From NCBI RefSeq assembly GCF_001436555.1, contig NZ_AYZR01000004.1, positions 124,001-188,000 on the forward strand: DNA of 64,000 nt. The letters are read 5' to 3'. Position 1 is the stretch's first letter, and every line of letters starts with the position of its first letter. The notes under the pieces were generated by a model, which saw only the letters and a program-made list of their open reading frames with translations, was not told the origin of the DNA and made no database searches. Shown piece by piece: positions 49,607 to 59,473 of this stretch. The DNA comes from Lentilactobacillus senioris DSM 24302 = JCM 17472. GTDB taxonomy: Bacteria > Bacillota > Bacilli > Lactobacillales > Lactobacillaceae. The position numbers and the translations under genes were made by a program.

Positions 49607-49679
49607 GGGCAGTTAGCTCAGTTGGTAGAGCAACGGACTCTTAATCCGTGGGTCCAGGGTTCGAGCCCCTGACTGCCCA
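49607..49679 (+). tRNA. tRNA-Lys (anticodon CTT)
   Basis: Cloverleaf: acceptor GGGCAGT / ACTGCCC, D-arm with AGCTCAGTTGGTAGAGC, anticodon stem ACGGA / TCCGT with loop CTCTTAA (anticodon CTT), T-loop GGTTCGAGCC. The discriminator is A and the CCA end is not encoded. It is a single tRNA unit with its own promoter and a terminator downstream. Confidence 0.95.
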
Positions 49680-49695
49680 TTACATATATTCACTA

Positions 49696-49737
49696 AATAC
49701 CAGTCATGCCGCGTAAGCCATGATTGGTATTTTTTTG
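49696..49737 (+). terminator. Terminator after tRNA-Lys
   Basis: ATACCAGTCATG / CATGATTGGTAT arms followed by T7. Confidence 0.8.
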
Positions 49738-49872
49738 TGCTTAATTAGCCATAAGTCGTTTTATAAACTTCCAATACCTAAAAGGAATATAATAACTGTA
49801 ATAAAAGATCGTAATCTAGTTATGAGCTTTTATTATCAGGGGAATTTATATTTATTTTAGGAGGGATCTACT

Positions 49873-50106
49873 ATGGAAAGTCATCAACCAAAACAAGAAA
49901 ATAAGTTAGCTAAAATTTTAAATGCCATTGTGTTAGTACTTGTGATTATATTTATCCTAATGTTCAAGAGCCAAGTCGTTAATACATTCATCGGTTGGGG
50001 AATGAGCGGCTTTGTAGCTCAGGTTATCTTCTTTGCTTTACTATTGTTGATCTTTTTCATCGCATCATTATTAATTAATTTCTTTACTAAAGATAAAACT
50101 GAATGA
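49873..50106 (+). CDS. Small two-helix membrane protein, 77 residues
   Basis: A hydrophilic N-terminus (MESHQPKQENKLAK) is followed by two helices (ILNAIVLVLVIIFILMF and VIFFALLLLIFFIASLLINFF) and a short charged tail (TKDKTE). SD TAGGAGGG is strong. No family recognised. Between its own terminator and tRNA-Lys it is an independent unit. Size and topology resemble small stress- or envelope-related membrane proteins, but that is only an impression. Confidence 0.65.
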   Translation: MESHQPKQENKLAKILNAIVLVLVIIFILMFKSQVVNTFIGWGMSGFVAQVIFFALLLLIFFIASLLINFFTKDKTE

Positions 50107-50114
50107 GCTTTTAC

Positions 50115-50147
50115 CTAAGTTTCGGATTGCTAATTCCGAAACTTTTT
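50115..50147 (+). terminator. Terminator after the small membrane protein
   Basis: AAGTTTCGGA / TTCCGAAACTT stem followed by T6. Confidence 0.75.
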
Positions 50148-50190
50148 TATTATTCCCAAAAGTGGGGATAACTTTTTTAGTGAAATTAAT

Positions 50191-50248
50191 TAGTTTATCC
50201 ACTTGTGGATAAAAAAGCCCATAACTTTTATCGTTATGGGCTTTTTAT
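50191..50248. terminator. DnaA-box hairpin and bidirectional terminator
   Basis: TTATCCAC-TTG-style dyad ending TGTGGATAA (a perfect minus-strand DnaA box, 50204-50212) abuts AAAAAAGCCCATAA / TTATGGGCTTTTT, the terminator of mleP. Confidence 0.65.
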
Positions 50249-50250
50249 AA

Positions 50251-51228
50251 TTAAATAAATTGAATTAATGTCATCACGATTGGAACTACCACAATGAATA
50301 ATACCGTACTGGTAGTTACTAAATTAGTGGCATACTCTACATCCCCGTGAGCTTCATTGGCTAATATTGGCATTACTGCTAAAGCTGGTGCAGCTGCTTG
50401 AACTACTAAGGTCTGCATTTCCATAGATGGTAACCCATGACCGAGGTGGGATCCCAATAGAATTAAACAAACCATAATGGCAGGTGTAACAATAAATCTT
50501 CCTATTAAGCCTAAGAGCGTATCGCGATCAAATTTGATACTTTTTAGTCCCGCATTATGCAATACAATTCCAATATAAATTAAAGACAACGGTGTAACTA
50601 GACTTCCGACGTAGTTTAGCGTATTGCCTGCCCAATTAGGTACCGGTAGCTTTAAGAATAACCACAAAAGGGCAACTATAAAACCTAATAAGGGCGCAGG
50701 TAATAACTTTTTCCAGTTAAATTTTGTTTCTGCTTTCTGTCCCTTTTGCTTTGTAGGATCATCATTAGAAATTAAGAAGACCCCGAACGCCCAAGTAGAT
50801 ACAGTATTAGTTACATAGTAGACCAAAAAATAAGGCATACTTTTGGAACCAAACAAAGCAAGATTTAAAGGCAATCCCACAAAAATGGTATTAGCGTTAA
50901 CCACCATATTCATGAAAACACCCCGACGTCCAGGACGAATTCTAGCAATTTTGACTACCAAGTAGGCAATCACGTAGCCGATTATCACAGCAGCAAAAGA
51001 ATAGATTAAGCCACTAGATAAGCTGACTAACTTATTAACCGTTAAGTTTGACATGACAGACATGAAAATATTGGCGGGCAAAGCCACATTCATAATTAAT
51101 TTGGATAGGCTGCCACTAAAGTTTTCATCAAACCAGCCTAAACTGGTTAAGAGATATCCCAGTGCCATCATTAATAGAATGGTAAAAACACTGGCTACGG
51201 AGGTCATAAAAGCTCCCAAAAAGTTCAC
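50251..51228 (-). CDS. mleP: Malate permease, auxin efflux carrier (AEC) family
   Basis: 325 residues, about ten membrane helices with the AEC pattern: ILLMMALGYLLTSLGWF, KLIMNVALPANIFMSVMSNL, NANTIFVGLPLNLALFG, and the C-terminal half starting PAPLLGFIVALLW. Placement directly behind mleS makes it the malate/lactate carrier of malolactic fermentation. It follows mleS by 23 nt on the same strand. Confidence 0.88.
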   Translation of the reverse strand: MNFLGAFMTSVASVFTILLMMALGYLLTSLGWFDENFSGSLSKLIMNVALPANIFMSVMSNLTVNKLVSLSSGLIYSFAAVIIGYVIAYLVVKIARIRPGRRGVFMNMVVNANTIFVGLPLNLALFGSKSMPYFLVYYVTNTVSTWAFGVFLISNDDPTKQKGQKAETKFNWKKLLPAPLLGFIVALLWLFLKLPVPNWAGNTLNYVGSLVTPLSLIYIGIVLHNAGLKSIKFDRDTLLGLIGRFIVTPAIMVCLILLGSHLGHGLPSMEMQTLVVQAAAPALAVMPILANEAHGDVEYATNLVTTSTVLFIVVVPIVMTLIQFI

Positions 51229-51251
51229 TTTCCTTCTTTATTCATTTTAGA

Positions 51252-52880
51252 TTAATATTTAGGTTCCCAGCGAGTATCATCAATAGCAGCCTTAACATCT
51301 GAAATTGATTCGCGGTTCAGTCCTTGTTCTACAACGCTATTGGCAACTGCCAACGCAACGGTTTGTGAAAATTGATCTAACTTAGAAACTGGTGGTAAAA
51401 CAGCGGCACCAGCTTGAGTTGGATCCACAATTCCACCCAAAGAATGAGCAGCAGCTGAGATCATTTCATCATTTAAAACTTTTGCTGTAGAAGCAATCAC
51501 CCCTAAGCCAAGACCAGGGTAAACCAAAGCATTATTAGCTTGACCAATATGATAAGTAACCCCTTTGTATTCAACATCAGCGGCTGGAATTCCAGTTGCA
51601 ACTAATGCTCGGCCATCTGACCACTTGATTAAATCTTCAGCAGTTGCTTCAGCCAACTTGGTTGGGTTGGAAAGTGGGAAAATAATTGGCCTGTCAGTAT
51701 TAGCACTCATGTCTTTTACAATTTCTTCAGTAAACGTTCCTGGTTGAGTGGAAGTTCCCACCATTACCGTAGGGTGAATTTCGCTTACAACAGCTGCTAA
51801 ATTATCCAATTGATCAGCATTTTCAAATTCAGAGCGAGAGCGAGCAAATTCCCGTTGTTCTGGTGTTAAAGTACTATCATCGTCAAATAATAGTCCTTGT
51901 TTATCTACCATGTAGAAATGCTTTTTAGCTTCTTCGGGTGCCATTCCTTCTTGAACGAATTCATCAAAAATCCGTTTAGTAATTCCGGCCCCTGCAGAGC
52001 CAGCTCCAAAACAAAGATAAATTTGATCAGTCATCTTTTGCTTAGAAATGTTTAACGCACCTAAGATTCCCGCCAAGACGATGATCCCGGTTCCTTGAAT
52101 ATCATCATTAAAAGTGGTGATTTGGTCTTTGTACTTGTTTAACAAGTTTGCCGCATTATCCCGACCAAAATCTTCAAAATGCAAATAAAGATTTGGGAAA
52201 AGACGTTCAGCAGTCTGCACAAATTGATCAACAAAGTCATAGAACCGATCGCCGGTAACCCGTTCGTGTTGGTTACCTAGGTATAATTTATCGTTTAGCA
52301 ACTTGGAGTTGTTAGTACCAGTATCCAAAACTACTGGCATTACCTGGCTAGGATCAATTCCTGCAGCAGCCGTATAAACCATTAACTTTCCGACCGAAAT
52401 ATCTACTCCGTTAGTGCCCCAGTCACCAATTCCCAAAATTCCTTCGGCATCGGTTACAACAATTAAACGAATGTCGCGTCCATCAGCTGCATTTCGCAAA
52501 GTTTGTTCCATGTTTTTTGGTTCATCAATAGAAAGATAAACTGCGTTTTGAGATTGAACATATAATTCACTATAGTTTTCAATGGTGGTTGCAATCGTAG
52601 GATCGTATACGATTGGCATAAATTCTACAATGTGTTCGCTAAATAATTTATAAAATAGTACTCGGTTTTCGTTAAAAATATCCATCAAAAAGATCCGCTT
52701 ATCCAAGTCGCTTCCCTTGTGCTGAAATTGAGCATAAGTTTGTTCAACTTGTTCTGATAAATTTTGTACCTTTGGTGGTAGTAGTCCTTGTAAACCTAAG
52801 TTTTGTCGTTCTTGTTTGGTAAAAGCCGTTCCTTTATTTAAAAATGGATTATTTAAAATTGCCACTGGATTAGTCATTTT
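51252..52880 (-). CDS. mleS: Malolactic enzyme
   Basis: 542 residues from [20 protein letters not shown] (AGGAGG upstream of the ATG at 52880). Malic-enzyme fold with [67 protein letters not shown], and [22 protein letters not shown], then the NAD site [10 protein letters not shown]. It decarboxylates L-malate directly to L-lactate and CO2 using NAD and Mn. This uses up a proton and gives acid tolerance. Divergent from the LysR regulator. Confidence 0.93.
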   Translation of the reverse strand, partial: KMTNPVAILNNPFLNKGTAFTKQERQNLGLQGLLPPKVQNLSEQVEQTYAQFQHKGSDLDKRIFLMDIFNENRVLFYKLFSEHIVEFMPIVYDPTIATTIENYSELYVQSQNAVYLSIDEPKNMEQTLRNAADGRDIRLIVVTDAEGILGIGDWGTNGVDISVGKLMVYTAAAGIDPSQVMPVVLDTGTNNSKLLNDKLYLGNQHERVTGDRFYDFVDQFVQTAERLFPNLYLHFEDFGRDNAANLLNKYKDQITTFNDDIQGTGIIVLAGILGALNISKQKMTDQIYLCFGAGSAGAGITKRIFDEFVQEGMAPEEAKKHFYMVDKQGLLFDDDSTLTPEQREFARSRSEFENADQLDNLAAVVSEIHPTVMVGTSTQPGTFTEEIVKDMSANTDRPIIFPLSNPTKLAEATAEDLIKWSDGRALVATGIPAADVEYKGVTYHIGQANNALVYPGLGLGVIASTAKVLNDEMISAAAHSLGGIVDPTQAGAAVLPPVSKLDQFSQTVALAVANSVVEQGLNRESISDVKAAIDDTRWEPKY

Positions 52881-52938
52881 CCCGCCTCCTGTTTTAATTA
52901 ACTGGGTTAGTCTAATCCCTGACAAAAATTATAGTCAA

Positions 52939-52952
52939 ACTTATTTATAAGT
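52939..52952. promoter_or_regulatory. LysR-type operator in the mleR-mleS intergenic region
   Basis: The palindrome ACTTATTTATAAGT fits T-N11-A and lies between the divergent mleR and mleS starts, where the LysR regulator should bind. Confidence 0.5.
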
Positions 52953-53030
52953 ATAAAAAAAATTGATAATTAATTTAAAAAACCTGTTATTTAGGCTATA
53001 ATAGCCTCAAATGTTTTGGGAGAATATAAA

Positions 53031-53912
53031 ATGAATATTAAAGAATTAGAATATTTTCAAGATTTAGTAGAGAAAAGGAATTTTTCAATAGTTGCGGCTG
53101 ATTTTAAGGTAAGTCAGCCTACCATTACTATGGCCATCAAGCGACTCGAAGCAGAATTAAATACTATCTTATTTATGCGCGATCCGGGAAGGAACCATTT
53201 ATCCGTTACCACAAGTGGTAAACAATTAGCCGTCCACGTTGCCGCCATTCTAAACCATCTTGAGATTGCTAAAAATCAGATTAATTCCATTAATCATCAA
53301 AAAATTAAATTCGGTTTACCACCCATTATTGGGCAAAAATATTTTCCTCAACTTGCTGCCCTACTTAACCAACATGATCTTTTAAACCAAGTAATTTCGG
53401 TTGAACGTGGGTCTGCAGAGTTAATTAATTTATTGAATAATGGCTCACTAGATTTAGCATTATTAGGTTCAGTTGTCCCCCTCAATCAAGAATCACTTCA
53501 CGCTCAAGAATTTGCTCAATCTAACTTTAAGATTATCGTTAGTCAAAACTCTCCCTTGGCTTCTCTGACTAAAATCTCTTTTAAGGAACTTAAAGGGCAA
53601 TCATTTATCACATTGAGTGAAAATTTCGTCCATGATAAAGCCCTGAAACAACTGAGTCACCTAAACCATTTCCGCCCGAAAATTATATTTAAAAGCAACG
53701 ACCCTCAAGTAGTTCAAAGAATGGTTCAAAATGACGTTGGCATTAGTCTACTAGCAGAAACTGCTATTACAGAAGACGTACACGCAATTGAATTGGCTGA
53801 TGATTCTCAACCCCATTTCCATATGAGCATTGCTTATAGAAGTGATCACCTAATAACAGACTTTGAACGTCAAGTAATTGACTGGATTTTAAATTTAACC
53901 AACTATCATTAA
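53031..53912 (+). CDS. mleR: LysR-family regulator of malolactic fermentation
   Basis: 293 residues from the ATG at 53031 (GGGAGAA upstream). LysR HTH at the N-terminus (MNIKELEYFQDLVEKRNFSIVAADFKVSQPTITMAIKRLE, read in parts) and a periplasmic-binding-like effector domain (~90-293) with KIVSQNSPLASLTKI. Divergent placement from mleS-mleP is the classic mleR arrangement; malate would be the co-inducer. Confidence 0.87.
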   Translation: MNIKELEYFQDLVEKRNFSIVAADFKVSQPTITMAIKRLEAELNTILFMRDPGRNHLSVTTSGKQLAVHVAAILNHLEIAKNQINSINHQKIKFGLPPIIGQKYFPQLAALLNQHDLLNQVISVERGSAELINLLNNGSLDLALLGSVVPLNQESLHAQEFAQSNFKIIVSQNSPLASLTKISFKELKGQSFITLSENFVHDKALKQLSHLNHFRPKIIFKSNDPQVVQRMVQNDVGISLLAETAITEDVHAIELADDSQPHFHMSIAYRSDHLITDFERQVIDWILNLTNYH

Positions 53913-53918
53913 CCATCA

Positions 53919-53957
53919 TAAAAAACCCCAGAAGGTCTTAGCCTTTCTGGGGTTTTT
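53919..53957. terminator. Bidirectional terminator
   Basis: AAAAAACCCCAGAAGG / CCTTTCTGGGGTTTTT around TCTTAG, shared by mleR and the anti-sigma gene. Confidence 0.85.
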
Positions 53958-53984
53958 GAATCTACATATAATTTATAGTGTCGT

Positions 53985-54914
53985 TTAATAACTTACTGGC
54001 TGATAAGGTACTCGCTTAACCGCAGCTCCCACTGAACTTGCTGTAATCCAAGATTGGTTGGCCAACGCTTTAAACTCTTCACTTCTACCACTTACAATCA
54101 TCCCTGCAAATTTAGCTTGCTTGAGCTTAGGATATTTTTGTGCATACTGCTGCACGTATTTCGCCATATCAAAACCATCGTAATCAAGCAATTCCAACTT
54201 TGAAGCCTGCTGGAAAGTTCGACGATGCTGTTGATACTCTTCTTCATTGATTTTCCCATTCTCAAGTTGAATTCCTAATAAATCATTCTCCATATCGGTC
54301 GAATCGGCCTTTCCACTTACTCCTAGCCATAACCAATTAGCCTTAATGGTGGTTGGTAATTTTTGCTGAATTTCTGCATAGGTTAACGGATGGTCAAAAG
54401 TAACGGCTACTTCTGCCACGTAGTTTTTCATTTTAGCAACTTTAGCAATTTCTTGAGCCGGTTTAACGATTGGTCGCTTCACTCGATTATTATAAAGTAC
54501 TGGAATCTTAGTTTGAGTGTCTCGATCATACGCTCCAGAATTAGCTAGATCTACAGAACCAATATTATTAGCTAAAACGGAGTTGTTAAGCAAAGAATAA
54601 TTACCGATTGCCATTGACCAAGGTACTCGGTAACCATCAATTTCCTTATACCGATGGCTAACCACTTGCCCACCCCAAACGGAATTATTGGCCAACATCT
54701 GATCACTAATTTGAATATTAGGGGCCATAATTTCTTCTCTACCACACATCTCAGTATTTAGCTTTTGAACTTGATAAGCAGCTAGCATCTGTGAGGCCTT
54801 ATACCCCAGAATTAAAATTACAGGTACCGTAACGATCACAATCAAAATGGTAGTGATCAAGCGCCGCCATCTGACTCTTCTAGCCATTTTTTCAAATTGT
54901 TGGTTTTTATCCAT
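53985..54914 (-). CDS. Anti-sigma factor (sigma-factor-regulator N/C-terminal family)
   Basis: 309 residues. Cytosolic N-terminus (~20 basic residues), one membrane helix (LITTILIVIVTVPVILILGYKA), then an extracytoplasmic domain of ~265 residues with the family C-terminal region (VAEVAVTFDHPLTYAEIQQKLP, KFAGMIVSGRSEEFKALANQSWITASSVGAAV). It overlaps the sigma-factor gene by 8 nt. It should hold the ECF sigma at the membrane until an envelope signal releases it. Confidence 0.85.
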   Translation of the reverse strand: MDKNQQFEKMARRVRWRRLITTILIVIVTVPVILILGYKASQMLAAYQVQKLNTEMCGREEIMAPNIQISDQMLANNSVWGGQVVSHRYKEIDGYRVPWSMAIGNYSLLNNSVLANNIGSVDLANSGAYDRDTQTKIPVLYNNRVKRPIVKPAQEIAKVAKMKNYVAEVAVTFDHPLTYAEIQQKLPTTIKANWLWLGVSGKADSTDMENDLLGIQLENGKINEEEYQQHRRTFQQASKLELLDYDGFDMAKYVQQYAQKYPKLKQAKFAGMIVSGRSEEFKALANQSWITASSVGAAVKRVPYQPVSY

Positions 54915-55398
54915 GGTTGTCCCCCATTTTCTTTCTTAATTTTTGCCTTAGTCGATACAAACGCATCTTAATTGCCGCAGGAGTTTTGTGATTTGCCTCA
55001 GCAATTTCCTCTAATGACCGTTGCTCTATGTACTTTTGAACAAAAAGTTGCCGATCTTTATCCGGTAAATGTTTTAAGGCTTTTACCATTTTCTTTTCCT
55101 GAGGATCTACCTGTAACGTGTCATTAGCTTGATTTGTAGCTGGCTGTAGGTATTTTTCTAAAATCACTTGGAATCTTTGCTGCCGTCGATAATAATCAAT
55201 ATATTGCCGCTTGGCCATTTGGTACATATACGGCCTAATCTCAGTCGGTGGCAAAATTAAATCCATCTCTAATACCTTCACGAATATGTTTTGGACCACA
55301 TCCTCTGCCACTTCTAAATTAGCACCGTGCTGGACTAAATAGCGGGTTAATTCTAATGAGATGTCTTTGATCTGTTCTTCATAACCATCAAGTCGCAT
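54907..55398 (-). CDS. ECF-type RNA polymerase sigma factor
   Basis: 163 residues from MRLDGYEEQ (GGGAGGT upstream; the ORF extends eight codons further). Region 2 (LEVAEDVVQNIFVKVLEM, YMYQMAKRQYIDYYRR) and region 4 (LKHLPDKDRQLFVQKYIEQRSLEEIAEANHKTPAAIKMRLYRLRQKLR, read in parts) are clear. Paired with the downstream anti-sigma gene. Likely an envelope-stress sigma; its regulon is not visible here. Confidence 0.9.
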   Translation of the reverse strand: MRLDGYEEQIKDISLELTRYLVQHGANLEVAEDVVQNIFVKVLEMDLILPPTEIRPYMYQMAKRQYIDYYRRQQRFQVILEKYLQPATNQANDTLQVDPQEKKMVKALKHLPDKDRQLFVQKYIEQRSLEEIAEANHKTPAAIKMRLYRLRQKLRKKMGDNHG

Positions 55399-55480
55399 GA
55401 TACCTCCCTTACACTTATACAACGAATAGCAGCTTCAAAAGTAACGGCCAATTTTAAATTTTTCTGTTTTTCTTCCCAAT

Positions 55481-55519
55481 AAAAAAGATCACCAACTTAA
55501 AAATTGGTGATCTTTTTTA
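55481..55519 (-). terminator. Terminator after dnaB
   Basis: AAAAAGATCACCAA / TTGGTGATCTTTTTT; the A-rich side gives T-runs on both strands. Confidence 0.8.
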
Positions 55520-55522
55520 TTT

Positions 55523-56902
55523 TTATCCTCCCGGTACGTAAGCAATCGAAGAGAATTTATTATACGATTTTACAAATAATAATTTGACCGTTCCACGAGG
55601 ACCAGATCTATTTTTTTCTAAAATGACTTCAACTTCCCCAACGTTTTGGTCATCAGCTTCACTGCCACCATCATCGTCATCATCGCCGCCATCTCGTTCA
55701 TAATAATCGTCACGATACAGAAACGCTACGATGTCAGCATCTTGTTCGATTGAACCAGATTCTCGAATATCAGACAAAACTGGTCGTTTATCCTGGCGTT
55801 GTTCCACACCACGAGAAAGCTGGGACAATGCAATAACTGGAACGTGTAATTCTTTAGCCAGCTTCTTTAATTGCCGAGAAATATCGGAAACTTCTTGTTG
55901 CCGGTTTTCATGATTGGTACCTTCAATCAGTTGCAAGTAATCAATCACGATCATACCTAGGTTACCAGTTTCTTTTTCTAACCGGCGACATTTAGCACGA
56001 ATTTCAGACATTTTCACTCCGGCTGCATCATCGATGTAGATGTTAGCTTTGGATAAACTGCCCATTGCCACAATCAAGTTTTGCCATTCATCTTCGGCTA
56101 AGTTACCAGTTCGCAAATGATTAGCATCAATACTACCTTCTGCACACAGCATCCGGTTTACCAGTGATTCAGCACTCATTTCCAAACTAAAAATAGCCAC
56201 AGCCTTGTCGGTCTTGGTTGCTACGTTTTGGGCCACGTTTAACGCAAATGCCGTTTTCCCGACGGCTGGTCGAGCAGCTAAAATAATTAACTCATCTTCG
56301 TGTAACCCCGTAGTAATCTTGTCTAGTTCAGGATAGCCGGTCGATAAACCAGTGACCGTATCGCCATCTTGCGATAAGCGATCAATTTCAGCAAACGAAG
56401 AATTTAAGACATCCCGAATCGACTTGAACCCGCTTTGGTTACGGTTTTCAGCCACATTCATAATTTCTTTTTCGGCATTATCTAAAACGGTAGTTACGTC
56501 TTCTTCAGACGAATAACCAGCGGTGACGATATTAGTAGCGGTTTGGATCAACCGTCTTAACACTGCCTTATCCCGCACAATCTTAGCATAATAAGCAACG
56601 TTAGCAGCTGTAGGCACCGTTGCAGCTAGATCCGTAATATATTCAATGCCTCCAACGTTCTCCAAATTACCTTGAGTGGTTAAAAGGTCGGTAATCGTAA
56701 CAACATCGACAGCTTCATCCCGGTCATTTAAATCCGTCATAGCGGTAAAAATTAGTTGGTGGGCCCGCTTATAAAAATCATTGGCGGTCACATATTCAGA
56801 TGCCTCTACCAACGCATCCCCATTCAAGAAGATGGCCCCTAAAACGGCCTTTTCCGCTTCCAGGTTCTGGGGTGGGACTTCATTTACAAATTCATTATTC
56901 AT
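55523..56902 (-). CDS. dnaB: Replicative DNA helicase
   Basis: 459 residues from MNNEFVNEVPPQNLEAE (GGAG 6 nt upstream; the ORF is open seven codons further). N-terminal DnaB domain with PPQNLEAEKAVLGAIF, then the RecA-like motor: LIILAARPAVGKTAFALNVA (Walker A), IFSLEMSAE, MIVIDYLQLI (Walker B) and SQLSRGVEQR. It unwinds DNA at the replication fork (called DnaC in Bacillus). Standard location after rplI near the origin. Confidence 0.95.
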   Translation of the reverse strand: MNNEFVNEVPPQNLEAEKAVLGAIFLNGDALVEASEYVTANDFYKRAHQLIFTAMTDLNDRDEAVDVVTITDLLTTQGNLENVGGIEYITDLAATVPTAANVAYYAKIVRDKAVLRRLIQTATNIVTAGYSSEEDVTTVLDNAEKEIMNVAENRNQSGFKSIRDVLNSSFAEIDRLSQDGDTVTGLSTGYPELDKITTGLHEDELIILAARPAVGKTAFALNVAQNVATKTDKAVAIFSLEMSAESLVNRMLCAEGSIDANHLRTGNLAEDEWQNLIVAMGSLSKANIYIDDAAGVKMSEIRAKCRRLEKETGNLGMIVIDYLQLIEGTNHENRQQEVSDISRQLKKLAKELHVPVIALSQLSRGVEQRQDKRPVLSDIRESGSIEQDADIVAFLYRDDYYERDGGDDDDDGGSEADDQNVGEVEVILEKNRSGPRGTVKLLFVKSYNKFSSIAYVPGG

Positions 56903-56925
56903 TATTTTCTCCAAATACAGCAAAA

Positions 56926-56957
56926 GGGATTAAACGAGCAACCTCGTAATCCCTTTT
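56926..56957 (-). terminator. Terminator-like hairpin between rplI and dnaB
   Basis: AAAAGGGATTA-CGAG / CTCG-TAATCCCTTTT. It lies between two genes read in the same direction, so it probably lowers read-through from rplI to dnaB. Confidence 0.6.
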
Positions 56958-56968
56958 CCGGCGCTAAA

Positions 56969-57421
56969 TTAAGCTTCGGTAACGTGAACCCGAATCGTAG
57001 CCGTTACGTCCGTATAAAGCTTAACAGGAACATTAGTGTAGCCAGCTACCCGAATAGGTTCTGGTAATTCAATTTTGCGTTTATCTAACTTAATTTGGTA
57101 CTGCTTATCCAATGCCGTAGCAATTTGCTTGCTAGGAATTGAACCGAATAACCGACCATCGGTACCGGCTTTGGCAGTAATTTCAACAACGGTATTGTCA
57201 GCTTCCAACTTGTTTTTGATCATTTTAGCACTGGCGATTTCTTCGTCTTCATGACGTTGTTCTGCCCGTTTTTGACCTTTAAGTTCGCTCATGGCTTGCT
57301 TAGAAGCTTCTTTGGCTTTGCCGTTTTTAATCAAAAAGTTTTGAGCATAGCCATCAGGTACGTTTTTAATTTCACCACGTTTACCTTTACCCCGAACGTC
57401 TTCTAGAAAAATGACTTTCAT
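56969..57421 (-). CDS. rplI: 50S ribosomal protein L9
   Basis: 150 residues. [33 protein letters not shown] (read in parts) is the L9 N-terminal domain; a long helix ([24 protein letters not shown]) connects to the C-terminal domain with [13 protein letters not shown]. Binds 23S rRNA near the L1 stalk and helps keep the reading frame. Lies 27 nt after gdpP in the same direction. Confidence 0.95.
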   Translation of the reverse strand: MKVIFLEDVRGKGKRGEIKNVPDGYAQNFLIKNGKAKEASKQAMSELKGQKRAEQRHEDEEIASAKMIKNKLEADNTVVEITAKAGTDGRLFGSIPSKQIATALDKQYQIKLDKRKIELPEPIRVAGYTNVPVKLYTDVTATIRVHVTEA

Positions 57422-57448
57422 TCTTAAACACCTACTATCCTCAAAAAT

Positions 57449-59473
57449 TTAATCTTCACTGTTATTATTATGCTCAATATCAGTGATAGTTTCAAGTAAC
57501 ATATCACGAGCTTCTTCAACTGATAAATCAGCTAACTGAGTAGCACCACTAGATAAGTGACCACCGCCACCCATGGCCTCCATGATAATTTGAACATTGA
57601 TCGCCCCGGTACTTCTAGCCGAAATACCGATCAGATTATCTGGCCGTCTAGTGATGATAAAGCCCGCATCCACGCCGGACATGCTAAGCAGTGAATCACA
57701 TGCTTGCGCTGCCGTTACTGAATCGTATTCTACATTATCTTCACCAACTATTAAAGCCATTTTCGGCTTAAAGAAATCGACTAACGAAATTAAATGGTTT
57801 CTAGCCATATAACTATCGATATTTTCCTTCATAAAGGACTGCATTTCAATAGAGTCAGCCCCCGCTGAACGCAAGTAACTAGCAGCATCGAAGGTTCGCG
57901 TTCCGGTGCGCATTGCAAACGAATGGGTATCAATAAAGATCCCAGTCAACATTGCTGTCGCTTCTAACTTATTAATTGGTTCGCCCTCGTGCGGTTGATA
58001 CTCAAACATTTCGGTAATCAATTCACAAGTTGAAGAGGCATATGGTTCGATATAAACCAACATTGGGTTTTCTGGAAATTCTTCACCTCGGCGGTGATGG
58101 TCGATAATCACTGTCCGATCAGATAGCCGCTCATACAACGCTTCAGAGATACTAATTGATGGTTTAGAATGATCTACCATAATTAACAAACTAGTATCCG
58201 TAGCCTTTTCAAGCGCTTCTTCTGGAGTAATGATCGCATCTTCAATTTCTGGATATTCTTGAATAGCTTCTAATAAGCGTTGAATATCAGAATGCATTTG
58301 TTCTTTGTCCAAAACAATCCAACAAGTTTGCCCATTCATCTCAGCAATTCGTCTAATTCCTAAACAGGCCCCTAATGAATCCATATCAGGACGAGTATGG
58401 CCTTGAACAAATACTTGATCTGATTCCTTCATCAATTCGTTTAACGCTTGCGAAATCATCCGTGCCCGGACTCTAGTCCGTTTTTCCATCGGATTAGTCT
58501 TACCACCATAGAAACGAGCTTGACCATCAAGGGATTTAACCACAACTTGATCTCCACCCCGTCCTAGTGCTAAGTCTAAGTTGGTTTGGGCTTGATCCGC
58601 CAAATGATTCAAATCATCATCGCCATACGAAATTCCCATACTAAGTGTTAATGGGAAGTTTTGTTTAGAAGTACTCTCACGAACAGAATCTAAAACACTG
58701 AATTTATCAGCTTCAATCGCATCCAATGATTTGGCATAGGCTAATAAGAAGAAGTGATCATCATCAACTTGTTTCAAATACATTCCAAATTTTTGTGACC
58801 AAGTAGCCAATTCATTCGTTACGTAGTTACTAAGGTTGGAAATTTCTTGATCGGTTAATGATTGGGTAATTTCATCATAGTTATCTAAAAATACTTGTCC
58901 CACAACGATTCGCTCATCTTCATACTGCTCTTGGATTTCCACGTACTTAGTGATGTCTAGCAAGTAAGCAGTATTATAAGCTTTTTGAACCAGTACCGAG
59001 AAACGATGATCACGCCAGTTAATAACCGGATCTTCTTCTTCAGGATCAAAATTAGCAATTACTCCCGCCAACTGTTCATCAACCTCTACTAGCGGTTTAC
59101 CTAAAATATTTTCCTGACCAAAATATTGTTGCAATGCCGGATTAACCCATTCAATCCGTTGATCATCATCATAAACTAGCATCCCTAGTGGCATTTCCAG
59201 CAATGCTTCTTGCTCGCCACGGTGAATCCGATACGATAAATCATTAATGTAACGGTTAGTTTCTGACCCCATTACGTTCATTGCCGTAATGGTATAAATC
59301 AATCCGACAACACTAATAATAGAAATCGTTACCCCCATCGCAAAATTATACAAGAACGAAACGACTACACTATAGATCACCAAGATGGCGATGAACACTA
59401 AAATACGGCGTAGGCGTCCGTTACGCATAAACGGAGGTAATTGATTCGGGTGTGACTCATTTCCGTTTTTCAT
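57449..59473 (-). CDS. gdpP: c-di-AMP phosphodiesterase GdpP
   Basis: 674 residues: two membrane helices (~25-65), a PAS domain, a degenerate GGDEF domain (no GGDEF; LGRGGDQVVVKS present), then DHH (HTRPDMDSLGACLG, VDHSKPS, IIDHHRRGEE) and DHHA1 (GGGGHLSSGA). It hydrolyses c-di-AMP and thus tunes potassium, osmolyte and cell-wall homeostasis. That links functionally with the opuA osmolyte importer at 2-5 kb. A large gap separates it from rpsR. Confidence 0.94.
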   Translation of the reverse strand: MKNGNESHPNQLPPFMRNGRLRRILVFIAILVIYSVVVSFLYNFAMGVTISIISVVGLIYTITAMNVMGSETNRYINDLSYRIHRGEQEALLEMPLGMLVYDDDQRIEWVNPALQQYFGQENILGKPLVEVDEQLAGVIANFDPEEEDPVINWRDHRFSVLVQKAYNTAYLLDITKYVEIQEQYEDERIVVGQVFLDNYDEITQSLTDQEISNLSNYVTNELATWSQKFGMYLKQVDDDHFFLLAYAKSLDAIEADKFSVLDSVRESTSKQNFPLTLSMGISYGDDDLNHLADQAQTNLDLALGRGGDQVVVKSLDGQARFYGGKTNPMEKRTRVRARMISQALNELMKESDQVFVQGHTRPDMDSLGACLGIRRIAEMNGQTCWIVLDKEQMHSDIQRLLEAIQEYPEIEDAIITPEEALEKATDTSLLIMVDHSKPSISISEALYERLSDRTVIIDHHRRGEEFPENPMLVYIEPYASSTCELITEMFEYQPHEGEPINKLEATAMLTGIFIDTHSFAMRTGTRTFDAASYLRSAGADSIEMQSFMKENIDSYMARNHLISLVDFFKPKMALIVGEDNVEYDSVTAAQACDSLLSMSGVDAGFIITRRPDNLIGISARSTGAINVQIIMEAMGGGGHLSSGATQLADLSVEEARDMLLETITDIEHNNNSED